Shown: piece by piece, positions 16,782 to 25,672 of the stretch
Layout of the letters: each line of letters starts with the position of its first letter
Numbering within the stretch: position 1 is the first letter of the stretch
Assembly (NCBI GenBank): GCA_003148945.1
Contig: QGGY01000016.1
Coordinates: 1 to 64,000, forward strand
Direction: 5' to 3'
Length of the DNA stretch: 64,000 nt
From: Murimonas intestini
Lineage (GTDB): Bacteria > Bacillota > Clostridia > Lachnospirales > Lachnospiraceae
Translations under genes and position numbers: made by a program
The notes under the pieces: model-generated
Databases searched by the model: none
Seen by the model: the letters and a program-made list of their open reading frames with translations, nothing else
What the model was told of the DNA's origin: nothing

Positions 16782-17906
16782 TCATTCAGCCAGATATGCC
16801 AGTACAGCCTGTGCCACAATATCTGCTTCTTCCGGCTTTAAGTTATAGGCATTCAGGAAAATGACATTTTCCGGCATTCCAAATTCCGGTCCGTATACAC
16901 CTACATCTACAGGCGGATCAAAGGCTCTTGTATATTGGTTGCATTCCTGAGCAGTCCTGCCTTTCGGAAGGGTCACCAGCAGCAGGGGCTGATATGTCCC
17001 CAGGCGTCCTATGGAACGAAGCTCTGTCTGCACATCCGCCCCCTGCCTGAGAAGTCCTTCCAGCTTCTGGAGCAGGATCTCCTGCCGCTTAAATCCTTCC
17101 TCAGGTTCTTCCTCCACAAAAATCTCCAGCGCTGTCAAAAAGCCTGCCAGCTCTTCTTTTCCAGTCTTAAATGCACGTCCGATCCGCGGATTCGGGCTGG
17201 CTGCCATGCGGCAGGCCTGGATCAGATCCTTTCTGCCTACCACCAGGCCGGTACACTGGGGCCCTTTGATATGCTTCCCGCCGCTGTATATAGCCAGGTC
17301 AGCCCCCAGTTCCTTAGTATAATACCAGAGGTAGGAGCTGGGAGGCAGCTGGGCCGCAGCATCCACCACTACCGTCACCCCCCTGGCCTTAAGCGCCGGT
17401 ATCACCTCTTCACAGGTGGGAATCCCCTCCTCGTACAGGGTGGCCGGAAAGAGGAAAACTGCTGCCGTCCGCTCATTTACAGCCTCCAGCATGGCTTCCA
17501 CACTTGGTTCCACAGGAACGATCACCGCTCCTGTCAGTCCCGTGAGCTTCCAGTATGGGATCAGCTCCCTGAACTTTCCGTCAAACATCAGTATCTCTTT
17601 TTTTTCAAATTGTTCCAGATGAGGAATCTGATCCAGCTTCTTCTCATCCGGTCCGCAGATGCAGGCAGCGGCGGAGAGTATCAGGCCGCCGGCCGCCCCT
17701 GTGGTAACAAAGGCTGCTTCATTATTTGTCAGCTCTGCTGCGCGCTCACATACGGCATCCATCAGCTGGAAGATATCTACAAAGCCCCGCCCTGCCTCCT
17801 CCATGGCCTTCAGTGTTCTGGGATCCATCAGGGATCCCCCCAGGTTCGTGTATGTCTCACTGGCATTGATCAGAGTCCTGATCCCTAATTTTTCATAAAA
17901 CTCCAT
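16782..17906 (-). CDS. SelA-like PLP-dependent lyase (D-glucosaminate-6-phosphate ammonia-lyase type)
   Basis: A 374-residue fold-type I PLP enzyme of the SelA/DgaE group, started at ATG 17906 (GGAG 9 nt upstream); the frame can begin at a GTG overlapping the previous stop. Seen: MEFYEKLGIRTLINASETYTNLGG, the typical SelA-like opening; TTGAAGGL for PLP phosphate; VVVDAAAQLPP with the ring-nitrogen Asp; and the Schiff-base lysine in YSGGKHIKGPQ. Bacteria with a true SelA need tRNA(Sec), and none is seen here. The catabolic neighbours point to alpha,beta-elimination of ammonia from an amino-sugar acid. It is the last gene of the operon. Substrate is inferred. Confidence 0.75.
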   Translation of the reverse strand: MEFYEKLGIRTLINASETYTNLGGSLMDPRTLKAMEEAGRGFVDIFQLMDAVCERAAELTNNEAAFVTTGAAGGLILSAAACICGPDEKKLDQIPHLEQFEKKEILMFDGKFRELIPYWKLTGLTGAVIVPVEPSVEAMLEAVNERTAAVFLFPATLYEEGIPTCEEVIPALKARGVTVVVDAAAQLPPSSYLWYYTKELGADLAIYSGGKHIKGPQCTGLVVGRKDLIQACRMAASPNPRIGRAFKTGKEELAGFLTALEIFVEEEPEEGFKRQEILLQKLEGLLRQGADVQTELRSIGRLGTYQPLLLVTLPKGRTAQECNQYTRAFDPPVDVGVYGPEFGMPENVIFLNAYNLKPEEADIVAQAVLAYLAE

Positions 17907-17923
17907 ATCTTTTTTCTCCGGTC

Positions 17924-19510
17924 TCACTTATTCAATCCCCGCCTGACGGCTTCTCCTGCGAGAATCCCGGTCAGTGTCCCTTCCTCCAGGGCAGGAAGCC
18001 CATTCACATACAGGGAATGGATTCCCTCCGGCCGCCTTCTGGGATTTCCGAATGTGGCCTTGTCACACACCTTTTCATAATCCATAAGGCAGATATCTGC
18101 CTTCATGCCCGGCTTCAAAAGCCCTCTGTCTTCCAGGTGGTACATCTGTGCCGGCATGGAAGTCAGTTTCTTTATAATGTACTCTGCCGGAACACTGCGA
18201 TCCCTCATATGGGCAATGATCCTGGCAAAGGAGCCGAATGCCCTGGGATGGCAGAGGATACCTGTGGGAATAGTGTCACTGCCCACCGTATACCTGTCGT
18301 CTGTAAAAAGACGGTACTGGTCATCATACAGCTTTTCCTTCAGTTCCTCTGTCTGATTTTCAATTCCTGCAAACCCTGCTTCCAGCTCATTTTCAATAAG
18401 AAGCCTTATTACTGCCTGGGAGAAGGTCTCTCCATGCTCTTCTGCTATCTCATCCACAGTCCTTCCAAGGCTTCTGCTGTAAGGATCTTTTGTAAGGATG
18501 ATCCTGGCAGTCTGCCCCGGTCCGAAGAAATAAGAATGGCGCTCATCCATTTCACGCAAAAGCCTGTCCCGCATTTCTTCTGATGTCAGGCGGTCCATGA
18601 TCTTTCGCCAGCTGCCTTCCTGAGCCCATCCGGGCACCAGGGCCAGCAGCAGGCCAGCTCCCACCAGATACGGATAGAACTCGTAATAGATCTGGGCTCC
18701 TTCCTTTTCCAGTTCTTCAAAGGGTGCAAACATCGTATGATAATCCTCCATGCCTCCTGTGCGGTAATGGAGCATATTCAGCCTTACTTTTGTCCGCCTC
18801 ACAACCTCCGCTGCTTCTTCCAAAGATGAGATTGGGATCTGTCCGTCGTTCAGCCGCTGGTGTACGCAGAATAAACCATCGTACTGTTTCACCACGCTGC
18901 ACATCTCTGCAAGTTCTCTTGTATTGCTGTAGCCGCCCGGATAGTAGGAAAGCCCCACGGAAAGTCCTACGGCCCCTTCCTCCATGGCATCTGCCACCAC
19001 CTGCTTTGCAGCCTTAAGCTCTTCCTCATTAAGGGGCCTGTCTTCAAACCCGGTGATCATCTGCCTGACAGCATTGTGTGAGACATTGGCCGCCACATTG
19101 ACAGCAGAGCCTCCCAGCAGGTCCAGAAATTCACCAAAGGTATTCCATTTTTTAAAATAACGGCGGTAATCTCCAAAGATACCAGAATTTATCCGCATGG
19201 AATCATCAAACATTTCATCCTTCATTGGTGCAAATCCCAGTCCGCACTGTCCTGTGACGACAGTTGAAATTCCCTGGTAAACTGCATTCGGATGCTGACG
19301 GTTCGCCATCAGGTTTAATTCCGAATGTGTATGCCCGTCGATCAGACCCGGTGTCGCCATAAGACCTCTTGCATCCACCACCCTTCTGGCTTCCAAAGCC
19401 TCCAGACGGCCGACAGCCGAAATGCGGTCACGGTCCACCGCGATATCACCATAATAGGGCTTTTCACCGCTTCCATCCACGATAAGCGCCCCCTGAATCA
19501 AAAGATCCAT
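17924..19510 (-). CDS. N-acyl-D-amino-acid deacylase family amidohydrolase
   Basis: A 528-residue metal-dependent amidohydrolase. The N-terminal metal motif GLIDGHTHSE (H60, H62) and the D-aminoacylase-type cysteine in VVTGQCGLGFAP (C89) are present. Later motifs are GAVGLSVGLSYYPG, MLHYRTGG, a DKDP-like TKDPYSRSLG, and MPAQMYHLEDRGLLKPGMKADI near the end. Family members hydrolyse N-acyl-D-amino acids or related amides. It lies between RidA (27-bp gap) and the SelA-like gene (overlapping when that gene is read from its GTG), so here it probably removes an acyl group from an amino-sugar acid or D-amino acid before deamination. Cytoplasmic, no signal peptide. Confidence 0.8.
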   Translation of the reverse strand: MDLLIQGALIVDGSGEKPYYGDIAVDRDRISAVGRLEALEARRVVDARGLMATPGLIDGHTHSELNLMANRQHPNAVYQGISTVVTGQCGLGFAPMKDEMFDDSMRINSGIFGDYRRYFKKWNTFGEFLDLLGGSAVNVAANVSHNAVRQMITGFEDRPLNEEELKAAKQVVADAMEEGAVGLSVGLSYYPGGYSNTRELAEMCSVVKQYDGLFCVHQRLNDGQIPISSLEEAAEVVRRTKVRLNMLHYRTGGMEDYHTMFAPFEELEKEGAQIYYEFYPYLVGAGLLLALVPGWAQEGSWRKIMDRLTSEEMRDRLLREMDERHSYFFGPGQTARIILTKDPYSRSLGRTVDEIAEEHGETFSQAVIRLLIENELEAGFAGIENQTEELKEKLYDDQYRLFTDDRYTVGSDTIPTGILCHPRAFGSFARIIAHMRDRSVPAEYIIKKLTSMPAQMYHLEDRGLLKPGMKADICLMDYEKVCDKATFGNPRRRPEGIHSLYVNGLPALEEGTLTGILAGEAVRRGLNK

Positions 19511-19537
19511 ATATAATCCCTTCTTTCCAGAATACAG

Positions 19538-20017
19538 TTATACTGCTCCGTCCTGCGGTTCCATTTCCACGATCCCCTCAATCTCTACCGGAGTATTGCC
19601 CGGCAGGGCAACAGCCCCGATGGCAGAGCGGGACGGCGCTCCTGTCTCCTCCCCAAAAAGGTCTACAAGCAGCTGTGTCGCACCATTGGCAACCTGCGGC
19701 TGCTCATAGAAATCGGGCTCACACGCCACAAACACCAGAATTTTCACAAATGATTTTACCCTGTCAAGGCTTCCTATATGCTCTTTAATTACAGAGAGGT
19801 AATTCAGGATCGTCCTTTTCGCTGCCTCCTGTCCTTCCTCAACAGTCAGATCACTCCCCAATTTCCCGGATGGTCCTTCTCCTTCTATGTAGGCTCCGCA
19901 CCCTGAAATATAGTAAAGGTTCTCTCCAAGCGGCTTTACGCTGGCATAAACCCCGCCTTTTCCCGGTGCCGGCGGCAGAGCCAGCCCGAGCTTCTCCAGC
20001 TTTTCTTCTATTGTCAT
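19538..20017 (-). CDS. RidA/YjgF-family protein (enamine/imine deaminase)
   Basis: A 159-residue RidA-like protein started at ATG 20017 (AAGGAGA upstream). The longer frame to 20086 reads through an intergenic repeat and is rejected. Seen: LYYISGCGAYIEGEG, GQEAAKRTILNYLSVIKEHIG, VKSFVKILVFVAC and APSRSAIGAVALPGNTPVEIE, with the arginine that binds carboxylate in RidA. Such proteins hydrolyse reactive enamine/imine intermediates released by PLP lyases. That fits the SelA-like enzyme two genes downstream. Confidence 0.85.
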   Translation of the reverse strand: MTIEEKLEKLGLALPPAPGKGGVYASVKPLGENLYYISGCGAYIEGEGPSGKLGSDLTVEEGQEAAKRTILNYLSVIKEHIGSLDRVKSFVKILVFVACEPDFYEQPQVANGATQLLVDLFGEETGAPSRSAIGAVALPGNTPVEIEGIVEMEPQDGAV

Positions 20018-20053
20018 ATCTGTCTTCTCCTTTTTATCCTGCCTCGTATTCTC

Positions 20054-20076
20054 ACGGTCTGTGCAGTAAATGCACA
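20054..20076. repeat. Second copy of the CGGTCTGTGCAG repeat
   Basis: 23 bases (ACGGTCTGTGCAG...ATGCACA) identical to 15487-15509, with an internal TGTGCA/TGCACA dyad. It lies between the dehydratase and RidA genes inside an operon. Confidence 0.6.
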
Positions 20077-20119
20077 AATCCGCCAAACGGCCTGCCTGTT
20101 CTTTTAAATTCCAGACACC

Positions 20120-21334
20120 CTACGGCCTTACTGCTGTCCCATCCTCCAGTCTGGAGAACAGCCAACTGAAATCCATCTCCATTGGCGGATACTTCGCTGC
20201 CGCTTTTTCATCGAAATCCACTCCAATGCCCGGCCTGTCATTCAGATAAGCATAGCCGTCCTTAGTAAACGGGCATCCCGGGAATACTTCTTCCTCAGCC
20301 TCATTGAAGCCTGCAAATTCCTGGATACCGAAATTCGGGCTGCTCAAATCAAGGTGCATCTGGGCTGCCATTCCGATAGGCGACAGGTCATTCGGCCCGT
20401 GCCATGCCGTCCTCACCTGGTATGACTCACAAAAAGCCGCCAGCTTTCTGGCAGGTGTCAGCCCGCCGATGTCACTCAGATGGCATCTGATGAAATCAAT
20501 CCACTGGTTCTGGACCGCAGTCCTCCACTCTATTGGATGTGTAAACAGCTCGCCCATAGCCAGCGGCACAGTTGTCTGCTTTCTCAGGTATTCAAAATAA
20601 TTTACCTGTTCGGGCGGCAGGGCGTCTTCCACAAAGAATGGCTTGAACTGTTCCAGCTCTTTTACAAAAGCCAGTGTATCAGCCAGTGACAGGCGTTCAT
20701 GGATATCATGCATAATCTCCAGATTCCAGCCCACATTGGATCTGATCCTCTCAAAGAGCCTTATTACACTCTGCATATAAGTCCTTGTAGAATAATAAGC
20801 CCCTGCCGGCGCATTTTCGGGATGGACCATCTTCTGGATGCTGCCGTCAAAATTTCCCCCGTATGTGCCCATATGGCAGCGGATATAGCGGTATCCCTCT
20901 TCCATAAAAGCATGTATCTTTTCTTCAACAGCTTCAGGGCTGTTGCCGTCAGCGTGGCGGTAAACAGCGATCCCCTCCCTGCATTTTCCTCCGAACAGGC
21001 TGTAGAGAGGCATTCCCGCCAGCTTTCCTTTTATATCCCAGAGGGCTTCATCCACCCCTGAGAGCGCATTATTCAGCACAGGCCCGTTCCTCCAGTAGGA
21101 GCTGCCCATCATCGACTGCCAGATATCTTCAATATCGTGGACAGACCGTCCCTTCAGCATGGGGCAGAGATATTCTTCAATTGCTGTCACCACAGCCTTA
21201 CACCGCCATGTAAAGGTGGCGCAGCCTACCCCGTACAGCCCCGGCTCTGAGGTCTCTACCCTGACTACCACCAGGTTATTGCCGTGAGGCGCTGTCACAA
21301 ATACCTTAATGTCTCTTATTGTTATGGCTTTCAT
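20120..21334 (-). CDS. ManD/RspA-type enolase-superfamily dehydratase
   Basis: A 404-residue member of the mannonate dehydratase (ManD/RspA) group. Metal ligands are visible at D210 (NLEIMHDIHERL), E236 (FFVEDALPP) and E262 (LAMGELFTHP), with H212 and a later WHGPNDLSPIG; spacing matches the family. ManD enzymes dehydrate D-mannonate or D-gluconate to 2-keto-3-deoxygluconate; some members are very weak or have other roles. It is co-directional with the ABC importer upstream and RidA, deacylase and PLP lyase downstream, so it probably acts on a sugar acid from the same imported compound. Confidence 0.85.
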   Translation of the reverse strand: MKAITIRDIKVFVTAPHGNNLVVVRVETSEPGLYGVGCATFTWRCKAVVTAIEEYLCPMLKGRSVHDIEDIWQSMMGSSYWRNGPVLNNALSGVDEALWDIKGKLAGMPLYSLFGGKCREGIAVYRHADGNSPEAVEEKIHAFMEEGYRYIRCHMGTYGGNFDGSIQKMVHPENAPAGAYYSTRTYMQSVIRLFERIRSNVGWNLEIMHDIHERLSLADTLAFVKELEQFKPFFVEDALPPEQVNYFEYLRKQTTVPLAMGELFTHPIEWRTAVQNQWIDFIRCHLSDIGGLTPARKLAAFCESYQVRTAWHGPNDLSPIGMAAQMHLDLSSPNFGIQEFAGFNEAEEEVFPGCPFTKDGYAYLNDRPGIGVDFDEKAAAKYPPMEMDFSWLFSRLEDGTAVRP

Positions 21335-21360
21335 ATTCTCTCTCCTCCGTTTCTTATGAA

Positions 21361-22218
21361 TTAATTCTTAACTGCGCCGCTTGTCATTCCGGCAATAAAA
21401 TATTTCTGGAAGCACAGGAACAGGATAATAAGCGGGATACACGATACGCTTGACGCCGCCATCATATCATTCCAGTGCACCTGGTTCTGTGTGTTAAGTG
21501 CAACGATACCGACTGTAAGTGTCTTCAGGGAATCCTTTGAGATCAGTACTGAAGAATACATGTATTCATTCCAGCCGTTAATCAGCACAAAGATCGCTAC
21601 TGCCGCAATCCCCGGTACCGTAAGGGGCAGGATGATCTTTCTGAATATCATGAAGCTGGATGCCCCGTCCACCCTGGCCGCCTCATCTAATTCCACCGGG
21701 ATCGTCTTAAAATAAGACGTCATCATCCATGTAGAAAAAGCAATATTTGTTGCGGCATATACTATGATAAGCCCGATCAGGGAATTTGTCAGGTGGTATT
21801 TAGTCAACACAGAATAGAAAGGAACCACCAGCATGACACTGGGGAACATCTGCGTTACAAGCAGGAATCCCATAAATGTCTTCTTACCTTTAAAGTGGAA
21901 CCTGGTGACGCCATAACCTGCCAGACAGGAGCAGGCTGTACAGATGATCATGGAACCGAGGCAGGCCACAAGGCTGTTTTTTGTCATTGTACCGAAATTA
22001 TACAGGCCCCAGAATTTTTTGAAAGAATCCAGAGTGATCTCTGTGGGTATCCAGATCGGATTAGGCGAATAAGTCTCAGCCTCTGTCTTAAAAGCTGTAG
22101 ACACCATCCACAGGACCGGCACTAATATGAACAGAGCCAGTGTGATCAGGAGTATGTACCGCAGAGTGCTTCCGGCAATCCTTCTGCTCTTTTTTGATTT
22201 AAATAATGTTTTACTCAT
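21361..22218 (-). CDS. Sugar ABC transporter permease (MalG type)
   Basis: A 285-residue inner-membrane permease of the CUT1 family with six predicted helices. The EAA loop reads IPVELDEAARVDGASSFMIFRKIILPL. It pairs with the upstream MalF-type permease, overlapping it by 8 bp. No ATPase gene is in the operon; such importers in Firmicutes share an MsmK-like ATPase encoded elsewhere. Confidence 0.9.
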   Translation of the reverse strand: MSKTLFKSKKSRRIAGSTLRYILLITLALFILVPVLWMVSTAFKTEAETYSPNPIWIPTEITLDSFKKFWGLYNFGTMTKNSLVACLGSMIICTACSCLAGYGVTRFHFKGKKTFMGFLLVTQMFPSVMLVVPFYSVLTKYHLTNSLIGLIIVYAATNIAFSTWMMTSYFKTIPVELDEAARVDGASSFMIFRKIILPLTVPGIAAVAIFVLINGWNEYMYSSVLISKDSLKTLTVGIVALNTQNQVHWNDMMAASSVSCIPLIILFLCFQKYFIAGMTSGAVKN

Positions 22219-23113
22219 CCTTCAACACCATCCTATACACTTTGCTGATTAAATAGCAGATGACGAATACGATAATCCCCCAGGCGGCGGCTTTACCGAA
22301 TCGCAGGTCATTAAATGCAGTGCCGTAGATATTCAGGCTGATCAGGTCTGTGGCTGTACCCGGCCCGCCTCCTGTCATTGTGTATACAAGTGTATACTGT
22401 TTGAACCACCATACACTGTCCAGGATGATGGTAGTGGTAAGTACAGGCTTCAGACCCGGCACTGTTACATTCAGAAACTGTTTCCATTTGTTTGCCCCAT
22501 CTATCCTGGCAGCCTCATACAGGTCACTGGAAATCCCCTGAAGACCTGACAGTATCATTGTCATGACAAGCGGATACCCCTTCCAGATACAGACAGCCAC
22601 GACGGACGGAAATGCAAGCTGGGCTGAACCCAGCCAGGATATATTTGACGAGATTATCCCCAATGACTTGAGGATACTGTTCAGGACACCGTACATTGGA
22701 TTCATTATCCATGTAAACAGAAGGGCGATTACAGTCTCCGGAAACAGCCATGGGAGCATGAAAATAACCCTGAATATTGTTCGTCCCACAAATTTTTTAT
22801 TCAGAACAGAGGCCAGGATAAAGCCTATGATGAAATGTCCTGCCACTACAAGAATCATGAACAGGAATGTGAGGAGGACTGAAGTGTAAAATTCTGATTG
22901 AGTGAAAGCCTGCAGATAATATTTCAGTCCGACAAATTTCCACTTATTTACAAGGTTCGTATTATAAAAACTCAGATAAACTCCGTATATCATAGGATAG
23001 ATAATCAATGCCACCATCATGATCACAGCCGGTGATATGAAGCGATAGCCCCCAAGCTGATAACGCCTCAGTTTCCGGGAAGTCGCAGGTTTTTCTTTGG
23101 TTGCAGCAGCCAT
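22211..23113 (-). CDS. Sugar ABC transporter permease (MalF type)
   Basis: A 300-residue permease with a basic N-terminus and about six membrane helices. The EAA motif is ISSDLYEAARIDGANKWKQF and the C-terminal TMTGGGPGTATDLIS stretch is typical of MalF/UgpA-like proteins. It follows the solute-binding protein gene and precedes the MalG-type gene. Confidence 0.9.
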   Translation of the reverse strand: MAAATKEKPATSRKLRRYQLGGYRFISPAVIMMVALIIYPMIYGVYLSFYNTNLVNKWKFVGLKYYLQAFTQSEFYTSVLLTFLFMILVVAGHFIIGFILASVLNKKFVGRTIFRVIFMLPWLFPETVIALLFTWIMNPMYGVLNSILKSLGIISSNISWLGSAQLAFPSVVAVCIWKGYPLVMTMILSGLQGISSDLYEAARIDGANKWKQFLNVTVPGLKPVLTTTIILDSVWWFKQYTLVYTMTGGGPGTATDLISLNIYGTAFNDLRFGKAAAWGIIVFVICYLISKVYRMVLKDE

Positions 23114-23215
23114 AGCAGAACACCTCTCTTATATTGAATAGCAAAAGGCTGAGGGGGGAACGAATCCCTTCCCTCAGCCCGTCACAGCTTATTATTTATT
23201 TGTTATAAATATTTT

Positions 23216-24514
23216 TTAGTTATAGTCTTCCAGGAGCTCATCCAGAGCTGCCTTGAAGTCTTCCACTGCCGCATCATTTGTTTTCTCACCGCTGAATACT
23301 GCAGAATATGCATCTCCGAGAATACTCTTTAATCCGCTGATACCTGCAAAGTTCATAGGCGGAATGCATCCGGCCTTAATAGTATCCAGATATCCTTTAT
23401 AATCATCGCCTGTGATGTATTCTGCTTTCTGGCCTTCAATTGTAGACGGGATCTTTCCGCTGGACTGCCAGAACTTAAGGTCCTTATCATGTGTACTGAA
23501 GAATTTCAGGAAGTCAACTGCTGCTGCCTTCTCTTCATCAGAGGCATAGCTGCAGAGCGCGTAGCCTTCAGCATTGAGCATTGTGCCAGGATGTCCTCCT
23601 GGAATAGGGAAGGAACCGATATTTCCTTTCAGATCCGGGTTGCTGGCGTAAGCCACGCCAATAGCATTACTTCCTGAAAGCATCATGCTTGTATACCCCA
23701 TTGCGAAGTAATTGGCTGCTGTAGCGTAATCTACTTCTGTGATACCTGTAGGAACTACTTTGTATTCATTATTCATGTCCGTCCAGAATGCGAAAGAATC
23801 GTTGAAATTATCTCCCAGATCAGGAACCCATGCTTCTTCGTCTTCATCATAGCTGATCATATTACAGCCTGTGCTCCACAGGTAAGACATAAAACGGCTC
23901 TGTCCTGAACTATTATTTGAGCCAACCATAGAGAATCCCCACTGGTCTACTTCGCCGTCGCCATCTGAATCTTTTGTCAGCGCTTTGGCACATTCCAGAA
24001 ATTCATCCCACGTTGTAGGAACTTCAAGCCCTGCTTCTTTAAAACGGTCCGTCCTGTAAAGCATAGCAGACGGCTGCACATCAATCGGGTAAAATGCAAG
24101 GGATCCGTCCAGTGTACAGGCTTCTGTAATTCCCTCCGCAAACATAGATAAGGTCTCTTCATCCAGATAGCCGCTCAGATCTTCCATCAGCCCAAGGTCA
24201 TACAGAGTGGGCGCCTGATCCACGCTTGTAAAGAACATGGTGGGCAGGTCATCCGGTGATGTCACCATAGCTGCCAGCTTCGTATAAATATCATTGCTGC
24301 TGATTGCCTGTACTTCAATATTTATGTTCGGATTTTCCTTCATAAAATCATCTGCATACTGGTATACATACTGTCCATGGGGATCTTCACTGGCATACGC
24401 ACACATGATCGTTACATTTACTTTATCACCATTATCTGCCGCCATTACACCCATAGGCAGAACAGAAACAGCCATAACACTTGCTAACGCAACAGCCAAA
24501 CTCTTTTTCAACAT
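23216..24514 (-). CDS. Sugar ABC transporter solute-binding protein
   Basis: A 432-residue family 1 extracellular binding protein. The signal peptide MLKKSLAVALASVMAVSVLP is followed by VMAADNG, which resembles a type I signal peptidase site; I see no lipobox cysteine, unusual for a Gram-positive binding protein. The mature part has the expected LEVPTTWDEFLECAKALT and MLSGSNAIGVAYA regions. First gene of the catabolic operon, with AGGAGG upstream of ATG 24514 and a promoter with AraC-type direct repeats at 24638-24695. The ligand is unknown, probably a glycan fragment. Confidence 0.88.
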   Translation of the reverse strand: MLKKSLAVALASVMAVSVLPMGVMAADNGDKVNVTIMCAYASEDPHGQYVYQYADDFMKENPNINIEVQAISSNDIYTKLAAMVTSPDDLPTMFFTSVDQAPTLYDLGLMEDLSGYLDEETLSMFAEGITEACTLDGSLAFYPIDVQPSAMLYRTDRFKEAGLEVPTTWDEFLECAKALTKDSDGDGEVDQWGFSMVGSNNSSGQSRFMSYLWSTGCNMISYDEDEEAWVPDLGDNFNDSFAFWTDMNNEYKVVPTGITEVDYATAANYFAMGYTSMMLSGSNAIGVAYASNPDLKGNIGSFPIPGGHPGTMLNAEGYALCSYASDEEKAAAVDFLKFFSTHDKDLKFWQSSGKIPSTIEGQKAEYITGDDYKGYLDTIKAGCIPPMNFAGISGLKSILGDAYSAVFSGEKTNDAAVEDFKAALDELLEDYN

Positions 24515-24637
24515 TTTTAAGCCCTCCTAATATCATCATTATTCACAAACAACAGACCTTTTTACATGTTTTACCAAGAAATTTGCTGCAGCATTTTTGG
24601 TTTTGATTTTTTTCTGTTGTTCAACTTGGTGACTTTA

Positions 24638-24695
24638 GTATAACACCGGCTCTATGATTTTTCTCACCATTTTTCTAACGAAAATCACCATTTTT
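24638..24695 (-). promoter_or_regulatory. Promoter with tandem AraC-type sites upstream of the ABC operon
   Basis: On the minus strand AAAAATGGTGA occurs twice as a direct repeat (24695-24685 and 24674-24664), 21 bp apart, i.e. two helical turns. The proximal copy overlaps a poor -35 (TGAGAA, 24666-24661), followed after 17 bp by a -10 TATACT (24643-24638). A weak -35 with direct repeats on one face is the classic layout for activation by an AraC-family protein, and two AraC genes lie immediately upstream. Confidence 0.6.
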
Positions 24696-24754
24696 TTGAT
24701 AGGGCTGTCAAAAATGATTATGTAATAGATATTATATACACAATTATTGTAACT

Positions 24755-25657
24755 TTAAAACTGGCGCCTGCTGTCTGAATCAGCCAGATACTGTTCAAAT
24801 CTTTTTTTATACTGAAGCGGAGAAACATTCATCTTTTCCCGAAACTGGCGCAGGAATGTGTTGACGCTGGTATATCCCACCATCTCTGAAAGACTCGTAA
24901 TGCTGACATTAGATTTTTCCAGAATCCTCACTGCATTTGTTACACGCACTGAATTAATATAGGCGTTTACATTTTTCCCAAAGACTTTGCTGAAGTTTTT
25001 ACTTATAGTATTGGGCTGCAGATAGAAAAGGCTGCTCAGGGCGTTCAGGCTCAGCTCCTCAGAATAATGAAAATCTATGTAGCTCTTAATATCACTCATG
25101 ATTTTGTATGTCCCGCTCACATCCTGCCTTTCCAGGTTAAGAAGACGCTTCAGAGCGATCGTCAGCTCCAGCAGCAGGGCATACACCATGTCCCCTCTCC
25201 CTTCCTCATCGCCAGCAGTCTCATCCCGAAGCTGCCATATAATGCCTATCATCCTCTTAAATACAGCGTCATCTATATTCTTCAGCTTCAGGGCGTCTTC
25301 CTGGCTCTGTGTCCTGTATACATTCATATACCCGTTAATTATAGGGAGCGACTGCATAAAAGCCGGAATAACTGCCAGTCCGTACCGCAGACATGGAACT
25401 TTTGTAAATTTTCTGGAATGGGGGTCTGTGCCTCCCACTACCAGTACATCATTCTTCCCAATATGATAGTAATTTTTCCCAATTCTGTACTCTGCCTCCC
25501 CCTCCTCTATAAAAAGGAGCTCGCAGGAATTGTGGACATGATAGATGGGATTTTCTGAATAATCGCCTGAATAGCTCACATATACATTCTGGTTATTCAG
25601 GGCTATAAAATGATCCTCCTCATTATAAGAATTTAAAAACTTCTTTGTATCCTGCAT
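24755..25657 (-). CDS. AraC-family transcriptional regulator (copy 1)
   Basis: A 300-residue regulator. The N-terminal cupin-like ligand-sensing domain includes PIYHVHNSCELLFIEEGEAE and LVVGGTDPHSRKF. The C-terminal pair of HTH motifs is LSLNALSSLFYLQPNTISKN and ITSLSEMVGYTSVNTFLRQF with KMNVSPLQYKKR. It lies directly upstream of the ABC-sugar operon and is closely similar along its whole length to the next gene, 15 bp upstream. Likely activator of the operon through the 21-bp-spaced direct repeats. Confidence 0.88.
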   Translation of the reverse strand: MQDTKKFLNSYNEEDHFIALNNQNVYVSYSGDYSENPIYHVHNSCELLFIEEGEAEYRIGKNYYHIGKNDVLVVGGTDPHSRKFTKVPCLRYGLAVIPAFMQSLPIINGYMNVYRTQSQEDALKLKNIDDAVFKRMIGIIWQLRDETAGDEEGRGDMVYALLLELTIALKRLLNLERQDVSGTYKIMSDIKSYIDFHYSEELSLNALSSLFYLQPNTISKNFSKVFGKNVNAYINSVRVTNAVRILEKSNVSITSLSEMVGYTSVNTFLRQFREKMNVSPLQYKKRFEQYLADSDSRRQF

Positions 25658-25672
25658 ACCTTCACCCCTTCC

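Noticed and set aside
16935-17888. 317-codon plus-strand open frame
   Set aside because: Antisense to the SelA-like gene, whose PLP motifs are clear; the frame is rich in Cys, His and Arg, typical of a shadow.
16782-17906. True selenocysteine synthase (SelA)
   Set aside because: No tRNA(Sec), selB or selD nearby, a catabolic operon context and shorter length; a DgaE-like lyase is more likely.
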